DNA of 35,502 nucleotides. It comes from Alphaproteobacteria bacterium (GTDB taxonomy: Bacteria; Pseudomonadota; Alphaproteobacteria; UBA2136; JAPKEQ01). Positions within the stretch are counted from its first letter, which is position 1. Each line of letters starts with the position of its first letter. The position numbers and the translations under genes are program-made. Positions 26,438 to 35,502 of this stretch are shown here, piece by piece. The stretch spans positions 1 to 35,502 of the forward strand of contig JAPKEQ010000007.1 of NCBI GenBank assembly GCA_028821995.1, in the 5' to 3' direction. The notes beneath the pieces were generated by a model. That model saw nothing but the letters and a program-made list of their open reading frames with translations. It had not been told where the DNA came from and ran no database searches.

Positions 26438-28112
26438 ATGTAAACTGGGTATCTTTGTGGTCTATAAATAGATATTTAAGTTTATTACGCTGATATTTTC
26501 CTGTTGCAGTGACAGGGGCTTCTTCTCCAAAAACAACAACTTTCGGACATTTTCCGCGTGGCATATTTTCAGAGCAAATACTCAAAATATCTTCAGCACT
26601 GATGCTTGCCCCCTCTTCTTTTACAATAAAAGCACCAACTTCTTCTCCGTAAAAGTTATTTTCAAAACCAACAGCAAGTCCAATACGTACACCTTTAATG
26701 CCAGAAAGAATCTCATCAATTTCAAGTGGGGCATAGTTCACCCCGCCTCTAATGATTAGCTCTTTTAGCCTTCCCGTAATAAAAAAGAACTGGCGCCCTC
26801 TGTCATCTGTAAGATAAAATCCTTCATCACCACTTCTAAACCACCCAAACTCAAAAGCTTCTGCGTTAGCTTCTGGGCGTTTAAAATACCCCTGCATAAT
26901 ATTTTGCCCACGAATAACAATTTCTCCGCGCTCATTTTCAGCAAGCGCATTGCCTTCCTCATCATGAATCGCCATTTCATTACAGCCTATCGCACAACCA
27001 ATAGAAGGAAATCCATGTTCGTACATCATTTCCTGATATTCACTCTCTGATAAATCTTTAGGTAAGTAACAGCTATAAACGACCGTCTCACTTAAGCCAT
27101 AACCATGCTGAATCTTAATTTTGAATTTTTCCATAAAACGTTGAGAAAGCTCAACAGTGAGCGGTCCAGCCCCGCAAATTAAAAAGTAATCCTTTAAAGA
27201 TTCTGGCTTATTAAATGATTCATATGTCTCTCCAAGAAAAGAAAGAATAGTTGGAACAACACTTCCAAAGGTGCACCTTTCCTCCTGCAAAACAGTGAAG
27301 TAATTAGACGCACTAAATTTTCGATTAAGAACCGTGCTTCCTCCCGAATAAAAAACCGTCAAAAGCGTCAAAATAAGGCCATTTACATGATGAATAGGAA
27401 GAATTGTCATAGCTTTATCAGTAGCATCAAACTTGAACCACTCCGCAATAGCATGAGCATCGGCAAGAAGATTACCATGGTCGAGTACAACACCTTTAGG
27501 CTTTCCTGTGGTTCCTGATGTAAATACAACAAGGCTTTCTGTTTCACGATTTACATCTACAAAGGGTTTGTAATCATTTTTATATTTTTTATCAGAAAAC
27601 CTTTCCCATCCAGAACTCTCAACTCCTGATATTTGTATAAAATGCTGAATGCGGGGGAGCATTTCTTTTACATGGGCAAGTTTTTCAGTATATTCTTTTA
27701 ATGCAAAAAGAGCTTTGCATTCAGAATTCTCAATAACAAAGTTAATCCGTTCTTCACTTTCTGTCATATTAAGCGGAACATAAGCGTATCCCATCAACCA
27801 GCAAGCAAAAGCAGTAAAAACAGTTTGGTCATGGTTGTGAGCAGCGACAGCCACACGATCTCCTGATTTTAATCCAAGGTGCTCTTGCATAAAGTATGCG
27901 TACTTTAAAACCTCCGTATAAAAATCGCCGTAAGACCATTCTCTACGTGTGTCTCCATCTCTGTAAATCAGGAAAGGTGCATTTTTTGAAAGCTCACACC
28001 TCTTTTCTATAAGCGATGTAAGCGTTGAATAGTTTGCCAGAAGTGGCTCATACGCATGCTGTGCTGTCTGATGTGACTGGTAACTTTTTTCTGTAAGTAC
28101 ATCTGGACGCAT
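26436..28112 (-). CDS. AMP-dependent acyl-CoA synthetase/ligase (ANL superfamily)
   Basis: 558 aa; LVVFTSGTTGKPKGVVLDHGN, QHGYGLSETVVYSCYLP, FRSGDEGFYLTDDRGRQFFFITGRLKELIIRGGVNYAPLEIDEIL, VTATGKYQRNKL. Confidence 0.92.
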   Translation of the reverse strand: MRPDVLTEKSYQSHQTAQHAYEPLLANYSTLTSLIEKRCELSKNAPFLIYRDGDTRREWSYGDFYTEVLKYAYFMQEHLGLKSGDRVAVAAHNHDQTVFTAFACWLMGYAYVPLNMTESEERINFVIENSECKALFALKEYTEKLAHVKEMLPRIQHFIQISGVESSGWERFSDKKYKNDYKPFVDVNRETESLVVFTSGTTGKPKGVVLDHGNLLADAHAIAEWFKFDATDKAMTILPIHHVNGLILTLLTVFYSGGSTVLNRKFSASNYFTVLQEERCTFGSVVPTILSFLGETYESFNKPESLKDYFLICGAGPLTVELSQRFMEKFKIKIQHGYGLSETVVYSCYLPKDLSESEYQEMMYEHGFPSIGCAIGCNEMAIHDEEGNALAENERGEIVIRGQNIMQGYFKRPEANAEAFEFGWFRSGDEGFYLTDDRGRQFFFITGRLKELIIRGGVNYAPLEIDEILSGIKGVRIGLAVGFENNFYGEEVGAFIVKEEGASISAEDILSICSENMPRGKCPKVVVFGEEAPVTATGKYQRNKLKYLFIDHKDTQFT

Positions 28113-28183
28113 ACGTTTTGCTCTTCTTCTTATTTTATTCTAGCATTTATTTTATGCGATTATAAAACAAGAAGAAAGAGCTT

Positions 28184-30190
28184 TTAAAGCTGACTATCCT
28201 CATCAAGCGCACCACCAAGTTCAGAGCTCTTCAAATCACTGCCATCAAGCAAATGTTGCTCAGCACTGTTTTGTTTACTCACTTGCTCTTGCTGTCGGCC
28301 TTCTTGCTCCATAAGTTTCAACTCTTCAATTAAATCATCAATAGAAATCATACTCCAAAACGCAGCGTAATATAAACCTGGCTGCTCCCTATAAAGCCTA
28401 TGTCTCAATCTCATAAGTTCTAAACCTTGAGAACGCATGCCCATAAGTGCAGTATAAAAGCCTGGAGAAATTCTATCTAACTCGTCAGGTCTATCATTAG
28501 GCCAAAGTTGATGCGCAGAACTTTCAAGTATGTCATCGCTCACATGTTCAAGATGAAGCGTAAACCACTCAGTAACTTTATCCAGATTGACCTCATCTCC
28601 CAAGTAGCGAGTTAAAAATGGATAATCTTCAAGCGGTCGCCCTGTTGCAATTTTTAAATTTTCAACATCAGAAACCCACCACACTTGACCTTCAACCTCT
28701 TTTGCATAGTAACTAGGAACCACATTGGAACGTATAACAGGCAGCAGCCTTTGCGCCAAATTTGTTGGTGGGGTTATATTCTCTAGTCTATTTTTGGGGG
28801 CAAGCTCTGGAAACCACCAATTATCGAGTTCATACTCAAACTCTACAGGAAGTGGGTGATACCCTAAAGTACAAGATTCTTCATTAAGTGGCTTTCTACG
28901 AATAGCTGAATTAATGGCGATATCATTTGCCTGCCGTGCTTGATAGACATTTTCATCAATCAGGTCATAGCCGTTCATAATGCTAATTGGGTAAAATTTT
29001 GTCTTCATGTGTTCAGGTACAGAAATGGTCTCTGAATTATTTTCAGCAGGTGACTTAAAGGCACGCACCACCTCATCCACGCTCTTGTAGTAATAATGAA
29101 GAGGATCCCATAAAGGACCTGAAAGTTGCATAAACTTGCCTGTAACATGATCCCATCCAGAAAGAGCCGGCTCTTCAAAGTGGCTTGGGTGCGTAGGTAG
29201 ATGGCAAGATCCCCACTCAGCTACGCAACGGGTATGAGGCAAACGTAAATCTGGAAAGTAAGGCTCTGGGTCATTTACATGAGACGACTTATAACCGCTT
29301 CCATCACTCACGATGACTTGAGCAGGCTCAATACGACGAGACATAGCAATGCCAGGCCTCTTCACTTCCAAAATGGTTCCTTTAGGCGCATCACTTGGAG
29401 CAGTGCTAATAATTTTATGAAGACCCTCTACTGCTCTGCCAGGCCAAAAATCTTCAAGCTCAAAATCAGCGGTTACTTTGTTATAGCCATTATGCGCTTC
29501 AAAGGTTGGAATAACAGTTACACCTTTTTCAAAAAGGGCCTCATACCAAGATTCACCATCATGTTTTTCATGCCATTGCTCGTAACTTAAATTACCGCGC
29601 GCATCCCATTTGCTAAAGAAATCAGCTGCTGAGCTTTCCACTTCTGTAAGAGTTAGCCCTTCTGACTTCACATAAAGATACTCTGTCTGAGGCAGTTTCC
29701 ACCCATCAATATAAAAAGTATCCAAACGTAGCTTATATGGGTATAAATTCGGGTTCTTATAGCGTAAAAACTTAGGAATATGTTCATTTCCAGATTCCTT
29801 TGCATCAGGAGCAATAGACATATCTAAGCTCCTAAAAGAGGTAAGAATACATTCTGTCTGATCTGGCGCCGCTGGCTGGCTAAAGCGTGGGAACATCTTA
29901 TCAATGCTTTTCCACTCTTCATCAAACTTAACCTCAGGTCCATGCCCAATATGAATGACTCTCCCGCTCAAATCCCTCACACAGGTTGGAGATAAGCTCA
30001 CAAGATGAGAAAGCTTTACGCCTTGGCCATATTCACAAGAAATATTTGCGTTATTACCATGAGAAGGCTGACGCTTATTAACAAGGTTTAAATCTCTCAG
30101 TAAGCCAGAGTAGAAAGGCCAAGATACCTTCATGTGAGGGTTCTGGCCTCTCAAGTTATTCCATACAAATGCTTTATTATTTTTATTCAT
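28184..30190 (-). CDS. Hypothetical protein of unknown family, 668 aa, immediately downstream of the TraG-like gene
   Basis: Long continuous ORF, 14 nt after the TraG-like gene on the same strand; no signal peptide, no obvious TM segments, Trp/Tyr/Pro-rich; no motif recognised. Confidence 0.75.
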   Translation of the reverse strand: MNKNNKAFVWNNLRGQNPHMKVSWPFYSGLLRDLNLVNKRQPSHGNNANISCEYGQGVKLSHLVSLSPTCVRDLSGRVIHIGHGPEVKFDEEWKSIDKMFPRFSQPAAPDQTECILTSFRSLDMSIAPDAKESGNEHIPKFLRYKNPNLYPYKLRLDTFYIDGWKLPQTEYLYVKSEGLTLTEVESSAADFFSKWDARGNLSYEQWHEKHDGESWYEALFEKGVTVIPTFEAHNGYNKVTADFELEDFWPGRAVEGLHKIISTAPSDAPKGTILEVKRPGIAMSRRIEPAQVIVSDGSGYKSSHVNDPEPYFPDLRLPHTRCVAEWGSCHLPTHPSHFEEPALSGWDHVTGKFMQLSGPLWDPLHYYYKSVDEVVRAFKSPAENNSETISVPEHMKTKFYPISIMNGYDLIDENVYQARQANDIAINSAIRRKPLNEESCTLGYHPLPVEFEYELDNWWFPELAPKNRLENITPPTNLAQRLLPVIRSNVVPSYYAKEVEGQVWWVSDVENLKIATGRPLEDYPFLTRYLGDEVNLDKVTEWFTLHLEHVSDDILESSAHQLWPNDRPDELDRISPGFYTALMGMRSQGLELMRLRHRLYREQPGLYYAAFWSMISIDDLIEELKLMEQEGRQQEQVSKQNSAEQHLLDGSDLKSSELGGALDEDSQL

Positions 30191-30204
30191 TACATATTCC
30201 TAGT

Positions 30205-33200
30205 TTAAGTTACCCAGTCTTCGGTATTCATAGATGATTTTTTAGGGGCTGCATTCAGTCCTTCACGAGACTCTAGCTCATGCATTTTTTTCGTGATCAT
30301 TTTCCCATCAGAACCTTTAACTTGGACATTTTCCCATTTTAATTTCGAAATCATGTCATCCGTCATCCCTTGAGCTTTAAGCGCTTCTTGAGATACATGA
30401 TACTGTGCAGAACCTGTTTTTAGGTTTTGCTGCTTAGAGTAATGCTGGTCTAACGTTCCTGCCTGATGCATATCACTCATATGTTGATTCATACTGTTAA
30501 AGGAACTATTAATATTGGGCTGAGCATTTTTCATGCTTCCTTTTGCTTGAATCCACATTTTAGCAATCTTATCCTGCATCTCATCATGATAGGAAGATAG
30601 CCCTCTCTCTGAATTCGCATCTTTTTCAATAGGTGCCTTTAACTTAGAAGCTGCCGTTCCTGATTTAGTCATCTTAGCATAAGCTCTTTTCGCGCTATCT
30701 TTGCTTTCATTTAGAGCCATATCATCAGGATCAGACTCACCTAATCTTTGAGACAGTCCTCCACCAGCAGAGTTACGTCTAAAGCTTGCACGACCTGTTC
30801 TTGCGTTTGCTGACCCCATGTAGCCATCCCTGACAGAATCTCCAAGTAACATAGAGGCACCAGGTAGGGCAGATACTGTAGCAAGCGCACCAGCAGCGCC
30901 ACCGAATGCACTTGAACTAACTCTTGCAGCTCCGCCAAGTCCAACTTTATCTAATTTTTCTTCGGCAGCATTAGAGAGAGACTGTCCTTTTTCTAGAAGA
31001 GATCCAGTTCCCCTACCAACCGCTTGAGTTCCTTTAGCAAGGGTTCTGGCTGCCACAATTGGCGCTGCCCCATAAGCCATAGCTTCTTGGAAAGAAACCT
31101 GTCCTGCTTTATCCATGCTTGTAAGATGCTTAACAAACGATCCTGAATCCTTCATGCCAAATAGAAGCATACCAGCAAGAGAGAATAAACTTACACTTGC
31201 CGTTAAATGCGCCATAACGAGCATAGCTTTATAAAGTTCAGGATCACCTACATTGGTACCTTCAACCCAAAACATAAGTGATACAAATGCATGGTCAATA
31301 AGGATAAGTGCAATTGAAACTGTTTTAAGGAATGCTACAGCCACAACAGGTGCAACCAATACTGCACTTGCTTGCATTGGCACAGCAATACCCATAAGGA
31401 AAGCAAATGGTGTCATAAAGAGTGCAAGGGCTAACCCGTAAGAAATAATAACAGGCATAAGCTTCATATAAGCTCCATAAACAAAACCTTGTACAGCAGA
31501 TGCAATAGAAAGCCCCACTTTAACAACAACGCTACCCACCGCTGCACTGTAAGAATTGACGCCTCCATAACTCGTCGCTCCATTAGGACTTGCGGTAATG
31601 CTTGAAAAGTTACCCGTTTGAGAATTTCCCCAAGCTGACTTCATATCTCCGGCAAAACTTTGTGCCCATAGGCTCATGCTACAATCTAGGCCACCATTTT
31701 TACAAAAATATTCGGTTGGCCCCCAGGAATTATCAGGAGTATCGACTTCACCCGTACCACATCCGCTCCATGTCGAAGCGCCTGTAGTCGAATCAATCCT
31801 CTGTATGCACCCCTCTCTCATAAGCATCATTCTGGCAGACTCTGCAAGAGATGCATGCACTTTTCGGATATTAGGGTCACTTGATGAATTTAAGAAGCTA
31901 GGGTCTAGCAAATACTGTCCCTGACTAATGGTTAGCGGTTCTCTAAAGTCAATCATATCCCCCGAAGGCGTTGAAGGTATAAGTCCTGCTTCTTCTAGTG
32001 CATAAAATTTACGGCTCCAAATAAGAGCTGCAAAATCAAGGCAGCTTTGCACAGCTGGATTAAAGTTATTCCCTACAGAAGTAGTAATGCCGCCTAAGTC
32101 TGAAATAGCACCATAAGAACGGGGCAAAAGGCCACGGTGAGCAAGAGTACCACTACCAACAAGAGTCACGCTTGGCACCCCTGATTTTCTAGCTGTTACA
32201 TATGGAATATAAAGCTGAACAGGGTAATTTGCCATGGCACTATTAAGAGAATCGTACCTTCCATCAGCTCCAGCAAAAACAGATGAAGCTCTTCTGAACT
32301 CTTCAGCAGAAGGAATAAAACCATAATTTCCTGTTCTATCAGGGAAAATTTGGCCGGCAGCTAGTACGCTGACTGCACCACTTCCACCCCAAAGCACTGC
32401 TCGCGCTATTGGGATAACTGGCTCTCGATCCCGCGGTGTCTCTGTTACAGCAGTACCATCAACAGATAGAGTGTCATCAGCCTCTAAATGATAGTTATAT
32501 GGATCCGGTTCATAAGCAGCTTCTTTTGTTCCCCATAACCAGTGATCTGATATCACATAATCATTATCCTCCAAAAGTAAATCATTGAAAATATGGTTTT
32601 TATTATTCCCAATCGTTCCACGATAAGGGAACCCCACTCTTGTAGTACTTACTGATTTTCGTTCTAATTTATAATCAATTAGAGCCTGTATAGATGAATC
32701 AACATTAATTGATGCAATTACAGCATCCATTGCAGATTTTCTTGCTTCATATGCAGGGTTACCTGTTCCTTCTGGCATAACAATAGACTTAGCATAATCA
32801 TCTGGGTGTAGCCTTGCTGTTGCAGCCCTAACCGGATAAACACGTTTATCTGCAAAACCGCTGTAATAAACTTCATTTGCTCTTATTGCATCGCTATACG
32901 TAAACGTATCTTCTGCTGCAAGTTTCAACTGAGAGGCAGGGATACTAGCAAAATCCGCCATATTTTTAACAACGTCATGGACAGGGCATATTTCAGAATA
33001 AACGGCCTCATAATATTGTATGTTCTGATTGTTTTTAACTGTATCAGAAAGAAGTGAACTGTCATTATAAATGCCTGTAACATCTCCTGGGGTTGTTTGG
33101 TTTTCAGCGCCTCCCCATAATGCTTGCAGTAAAGTTCTCTCAATTGCTGTGAAAAAATGGATGGCTACAAGCTGAGGGGTAAAGGCACCAAACTGGTCCA

Positions 33201-33681
33201 TATTATCCGTAATTCTTGTTGGTAAAGCATCTGAAATATTACCAGCAATACTCGCATCGACGCCAGACTTACAAACAATTTCCATAGACAATGCATCATT
33301 TGGCGGAACAGGGCAATCCCATGCATCCTGATGGCTACCTAGCGGGTAGAAGAATAAAGAGCTATCACTTGGATTAGGCCCTACAATTAAAATAAATACT
33401 AAAAATAAATAACAAAAGATTGTCATGAAATTATGGTTTTTAGGAATAAGTAGAATAAGAAGTCCACCAATCAAGGCAAACGTTAAAGCAAGTGTTTGTA
33501 AGCCGCCATTTTTAAAAAGATCAAAATAAAAATCTTGTTGTGCAAAGCCTACAACTGTCATAAGCCGGTGTTCACCGACTACGCCTAAATCTGGAAACTC
33601 AGCATAAGCCTCAACAGCTCCTAGTATAACAGCAAAAAACACCCCAAGAAAAAGGCACAATCTTCCAGCATAAAATGACAT
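30205..33681 (-). CDS. TraG N-terminal-like conjugal transfer / mating-pair stabilisation membrane protein
   Basis: ORF 30205..33693, likely ATG 33681 (MSFYAGRLCLFLGVFF...). N-terminal TM cluster LQTLALTFALIGGLLILLIPKNHNFMTIFCYLFLVFILIVGPNPSD, large periplasmic-like segment, second TM cluster SAAVGSVVVKVGLSIASAVQGFVYGAYMKLMPVIISYGLALALFMTPFAFLMGIAVPMQ, hydrophilic C-terminal tail: overall TraG layout. Confidence 0.68.
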   Translation of the reverse strand: MSFYAGRLCLFLGVFFAVILGAVEAYAEFPDLGVVGEHRLMTVVGFAQQDFYFDLFKNGGLQTLALTFALIGGLLILLIPKNHNFMTIFCYLFLVFILIVGPNPSDSSLFFYPLGSHQDAWDCPVPPNDALSMEIVCKSGVDASIAGNISDALPTRITDNMDQFGAFTPQLVAIHFFTAIERTLLQALWGGAENQTTPGDVTGIYNDSSLLSDTVKNNQNIQYYEAVYSEICPVHDVVKNMADFASIPASQLKLAAEDTFTYSDAIRANEVYYSGFADKRVYPVRAATARLHPDDYAKSIVMPEGTGNPAYEARKSAMDAVIASINVDSSIQALIDYKLERKSVSTTRVGFPYRGTIGNNKNHIFNDLLLEDNDYVISDHWLWGTKEAAYEPDPYNYHLEADDTLSVDGTAVTETPRDREPVIPIARAVLWGGSGAVSVLAAGQIFPDRTGNYGFIPSAEEFRRASSVFAGADGRYDSLNSAMANYPVQLYIPYVTARKSGVPSVTLVGSGTLAHRGLLPRSYGAISDLGGITTSVGNNFNPAVQSCLDFAALIWSRKFYALEEAGLIPSTPSGDMIDFREPLTISQGQYLLDPSFLNSSSDPNIRKVHASLAESARMMLMREGCIQRIDSTTGASTWSGCGTGEVDTPDNSWGPTEYFCKNGGLDCSMSLWAQSFAGDMKSAWGNSQTGNFSSITASPNGATSYGGVNSYSAAVGSVVVKVGLSIASAVQGFVYGAYMKLMPVIISYGLALALFMTPFAFLMGIAVPMQASAVLVAPVVAVAFLKTVSIALILIDHAFVSLMFWVEGTNVGDPELYKAMLVMAHLTASVSLFSLAGMLLFGMKDSGSFVKHLTSMDKAGQVSFQEAMAYGAAPIVAARTLAKGTQAVGRGTGSLLEKGQSLSNAAEEKLDKVGLGGAARVSSSAFGGAAGALATVSALPGASMLLGDSVRDGYMGSANARTGRASFRRNSAGGGLSQRLGESDPDDMALNESKDSAKRAYAKMTKSGTAASKLKAPIEKDANSERGLSSYHDEMQDKIAKMWIQAKGSMKNAQPNINSSFNSMNQHMSDMHQAGTLDQHYSKQQNLKTGSAQYHVSQEALKAQGMTDDMISKLKWENVQVKGSDGKMITKKMHELESREGLNAAPKKSSMNTEDWVT

Positions 33682-33753
33682 ATGTCTACCCACTATTCGT
33701 ATTCCCTAATTTACCACTTGCACACTTATGTTGATGCATACAAGTAACATTTC

Positions 33754-33784
33754 TTGACACCTATTAGGGTACATTAATTTATCC
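33754..33784 (+). promoter_or_regulatory. Possible sigma70-like promoter for the pilin-like gene
   Basis: Perfect -35 TTGACA at 33754-33759 in the divergent intergenic region; only a weak -10 candidate (TTAATTTAT). Confidence 0.3.
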
Positions 33785-33841
33785 AGCTTGAAAGATAAAA
33801 AAAACACCCCATACTATTTATATGGATGAAGGAGCCCGATA

Positions 33842-34348
33842 ATGCAAAAAAAAATGAACCTATTTTTTATTTTAACCTTATTTATATTAAGCCTTAGTTG
33901 CTTTCAAGAAGCTTTCGCAGCCCCTGTTGGTGGCGCTTCAGCAAATATGGATGAAGTTTACTGCGACGTAAGAGAACTTGTTACAGGTAACGTAGGGACC
34001 CTAATTGGCTTTGCCTTTGCCTTCGCAGGATTTGTTGTACTTCTTATGAAAGGTAGCAATTACGGTATATTTATGATCATTGTTGGTATATCAGTCACAG
34101 CATTTCCTGGATTAATAAATGCTTTTATAGAAGGCATAAGCACTGCATCAAGTGAAGCGGACGATATGACCATTGGCGCATGCGTCAGCGGTGAACTTTC
34201 ATCAGCAACCGCTATTGCAAGGGATGGAGCAGCAGCAGCAACATTTAATCCCATGGACGCTTTAACAAGAAGTGCGCCACCAAGAGAGACAACGGTTGTA
34301 CCGCCTTCAATTGAAGAGTGTGGTCCAGATGTTTCTGGCCCTTGCTAA
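33842..34348 (+). CDS. Small pilin-like (VirB2/TraA-like) secreted membrane protein
   Basis: 168 aa; signal peptide MQKKMNLFFILTLFILSLSCFQEAFA|APVGG, then two hydrophobic segments with a short basic turn (GTLIGFAFAFAGFVVLLMKGSNYGIFMIIVGISVTAFPGLINAF), Cys-ending tail. Good RBS (AAGGAG). Confidence 0.6.
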   Translation: MQKKMNLFFILTLFILSLSCFQEAFAAPVGGASANMDEVYCDVRELVTGNVGTLIGFAFAFAGFVVLLMKGSNYGIFMIIVGISVTAFPGLINAFIEGISTASSEADDMTIGACVSGELSSATAIARDGAAAATFNPMDALTRSAPPRETTVVPPSIEECGPDVSGPC

Positions 34349-34353
34349 CTCAA

Positions 34354-34386
34354 CACAAGCCCTCTCATGTCAGAGGGCTTTCTTTT
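34354..34386 (+). terminator. Rho-independent terminator after pilin-like gene
   Basis: AGCCCTCT-CATGTC-AGAGGGCT followed by TTCTTTT. Confidence 0.75.
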
Positions 34387-34888
34387 GATTTATACATGTA
34401 TAGACTCAAAGGTTTTCTTCAACCACTTATTCATACGAAGAAGAGCTTGATACCGTCTCCATAAATCTATCTATGTCCTCCTATGCCTTCTCTTGCTTTA
34501 GGGCATCCAAGCAAACAAAACCTAATATTAATGAATAACTTACATTAAATATGCGTTCCTAAGATTTAGGCATTCCAGTTTAATAAAGGCTATCAGTGTC
34601 CCCCTAAATTCATTAGCTGGAACTAATAGCATACATACCCTATCCCCCCTACTCAAGCCACACACAAAAGCTACAGGGCAGAAGGATCAGAGAGTCAGAG
34701 AGTCAGAGACAGTATTATAAGAATCGAAGCATGAAGAGGTACAAAGAATAAACTTATATAAACCTAAGGGCCACACAAGCTCTAAGAGGGCTACATAATC
34801 ACCCAACAAGCTCTTTAATCAAAGCGTATCAAAAGGAATAAGAGCTAAAATTTAGCTAGGCATGGTTGATTTTTATCATATTACACAG

Positions 34889-34918
34889 CAAAAAAACGCC
34901 TTGCGGCGGTTTTTTGGA
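34889..34918 (-). terminator. Terminator of the rRNA operon
   Basis: Minus strand: CCAAAAAACCGCC-GCAA-GGCGTTTTTTT downstream of 5S rRNA. Confidence 0.75.
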
Positions 34919-34954
34919 AAATTGGATGCAGTCGAACACCTAATTAGAATATTA

Positions 34955-35072
34955 AAACTTGGCAATGTGCTACTCTCCCGTGCCTTAAGACAAAGTACCA
35001 TCGCCGCTACAAGGCTTCACGTCCGTGTTCGGAATGAGAACGGGTTTTGAACTTGTGCTATGGTCACCAAGA
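34955..35072 (-). rRNA. rrf: 5S ribosomal RNA
   Basis: Reverse complement TTCTTGGTGACCATAGC...AACCCGTTCTCATTCCGAACACGGACGTGAAGCC...GGCGATGGTACT...GGGAGAGTAGCACATTGCCAAG is diagnostic 5S rRNA. Confidence 0.95.
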
Positions 35073-35174
35073 AATTTAATATTCTAACAAGGTGCTCGAC
35101 CAATAATAGTTATATAATGACCTTAATCATAAACCGTCAATTATCTGAAATCTACATACAGTAATTCGGTTATG

Positions 35175-35502
<328 letters not shown>

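Noticed and set aside
34688-34710. Short tandem repeat CAGAGAGTCAGAGAGTCAGAGA and the AGCTAAA-A-TTTAGCT inverted repeat at 34843-34857
   Set aside because: Too short and isolated to support a CRISPR, att site or functional element.
34386-34950. Possible tRNA gene downstream of 5S rRNA
   Set aside because: Read on both strands by eye; no cloverleaf-like T-loop/anticodon arrangement found. tRNAscan-SE would settle it.

Overview
The window looks like an alphaproteobacterial-type chromosome segment of moderate GC; taxonomy is only inferred from gene content. Contents from left to right: (1) the N-terminal ~1185 codons of a FecR-domain / FG-GAP-like surface protein that runs off the left edge on the minus strand. 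(2) A five-gene minus-strand fatty-acid degradation operon: acyltransferase-hydrolase fusion, fadD, fadA, FadN-type fused HAD/enoyl-CoA hydratase, fadE. (3) A glycosyltransferase and a Wzx-like flippase. (4) leuD, leuB and a short leuA, then a convergent MazG-like pyrophosphohydrolase. (5) Tyrosine catabolism genes: 4-hydroxyphenylpyruvate dioxygenase and an FAH-family hydrolase. (6) An AAA+ (MoxR/CobS-like) ATPase and a VWA-domain protein with a very acidic linker (CobT-like layout), separated by ~420 nt that contains a highly structured, terminator-ended RNA-like element. (7) An orphan acyl-CoA synthetase. (8) A T4SS-like fragment: an unrecognised 668-aa protein, a TraG-N-like membrane protein and a divergent small pilin-like protein. 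(9) 5S rRNA and the 3' end of 23S rRNA on the minus strand. The two regions most worth follow-up are the AAA / structured RNA / VWA locus (22.66-26.4 kb) and the T4SS-like trio beside the rRNA operon (28.2-34.4 kb). All family names come from motif recognition by eye; no database search was run.
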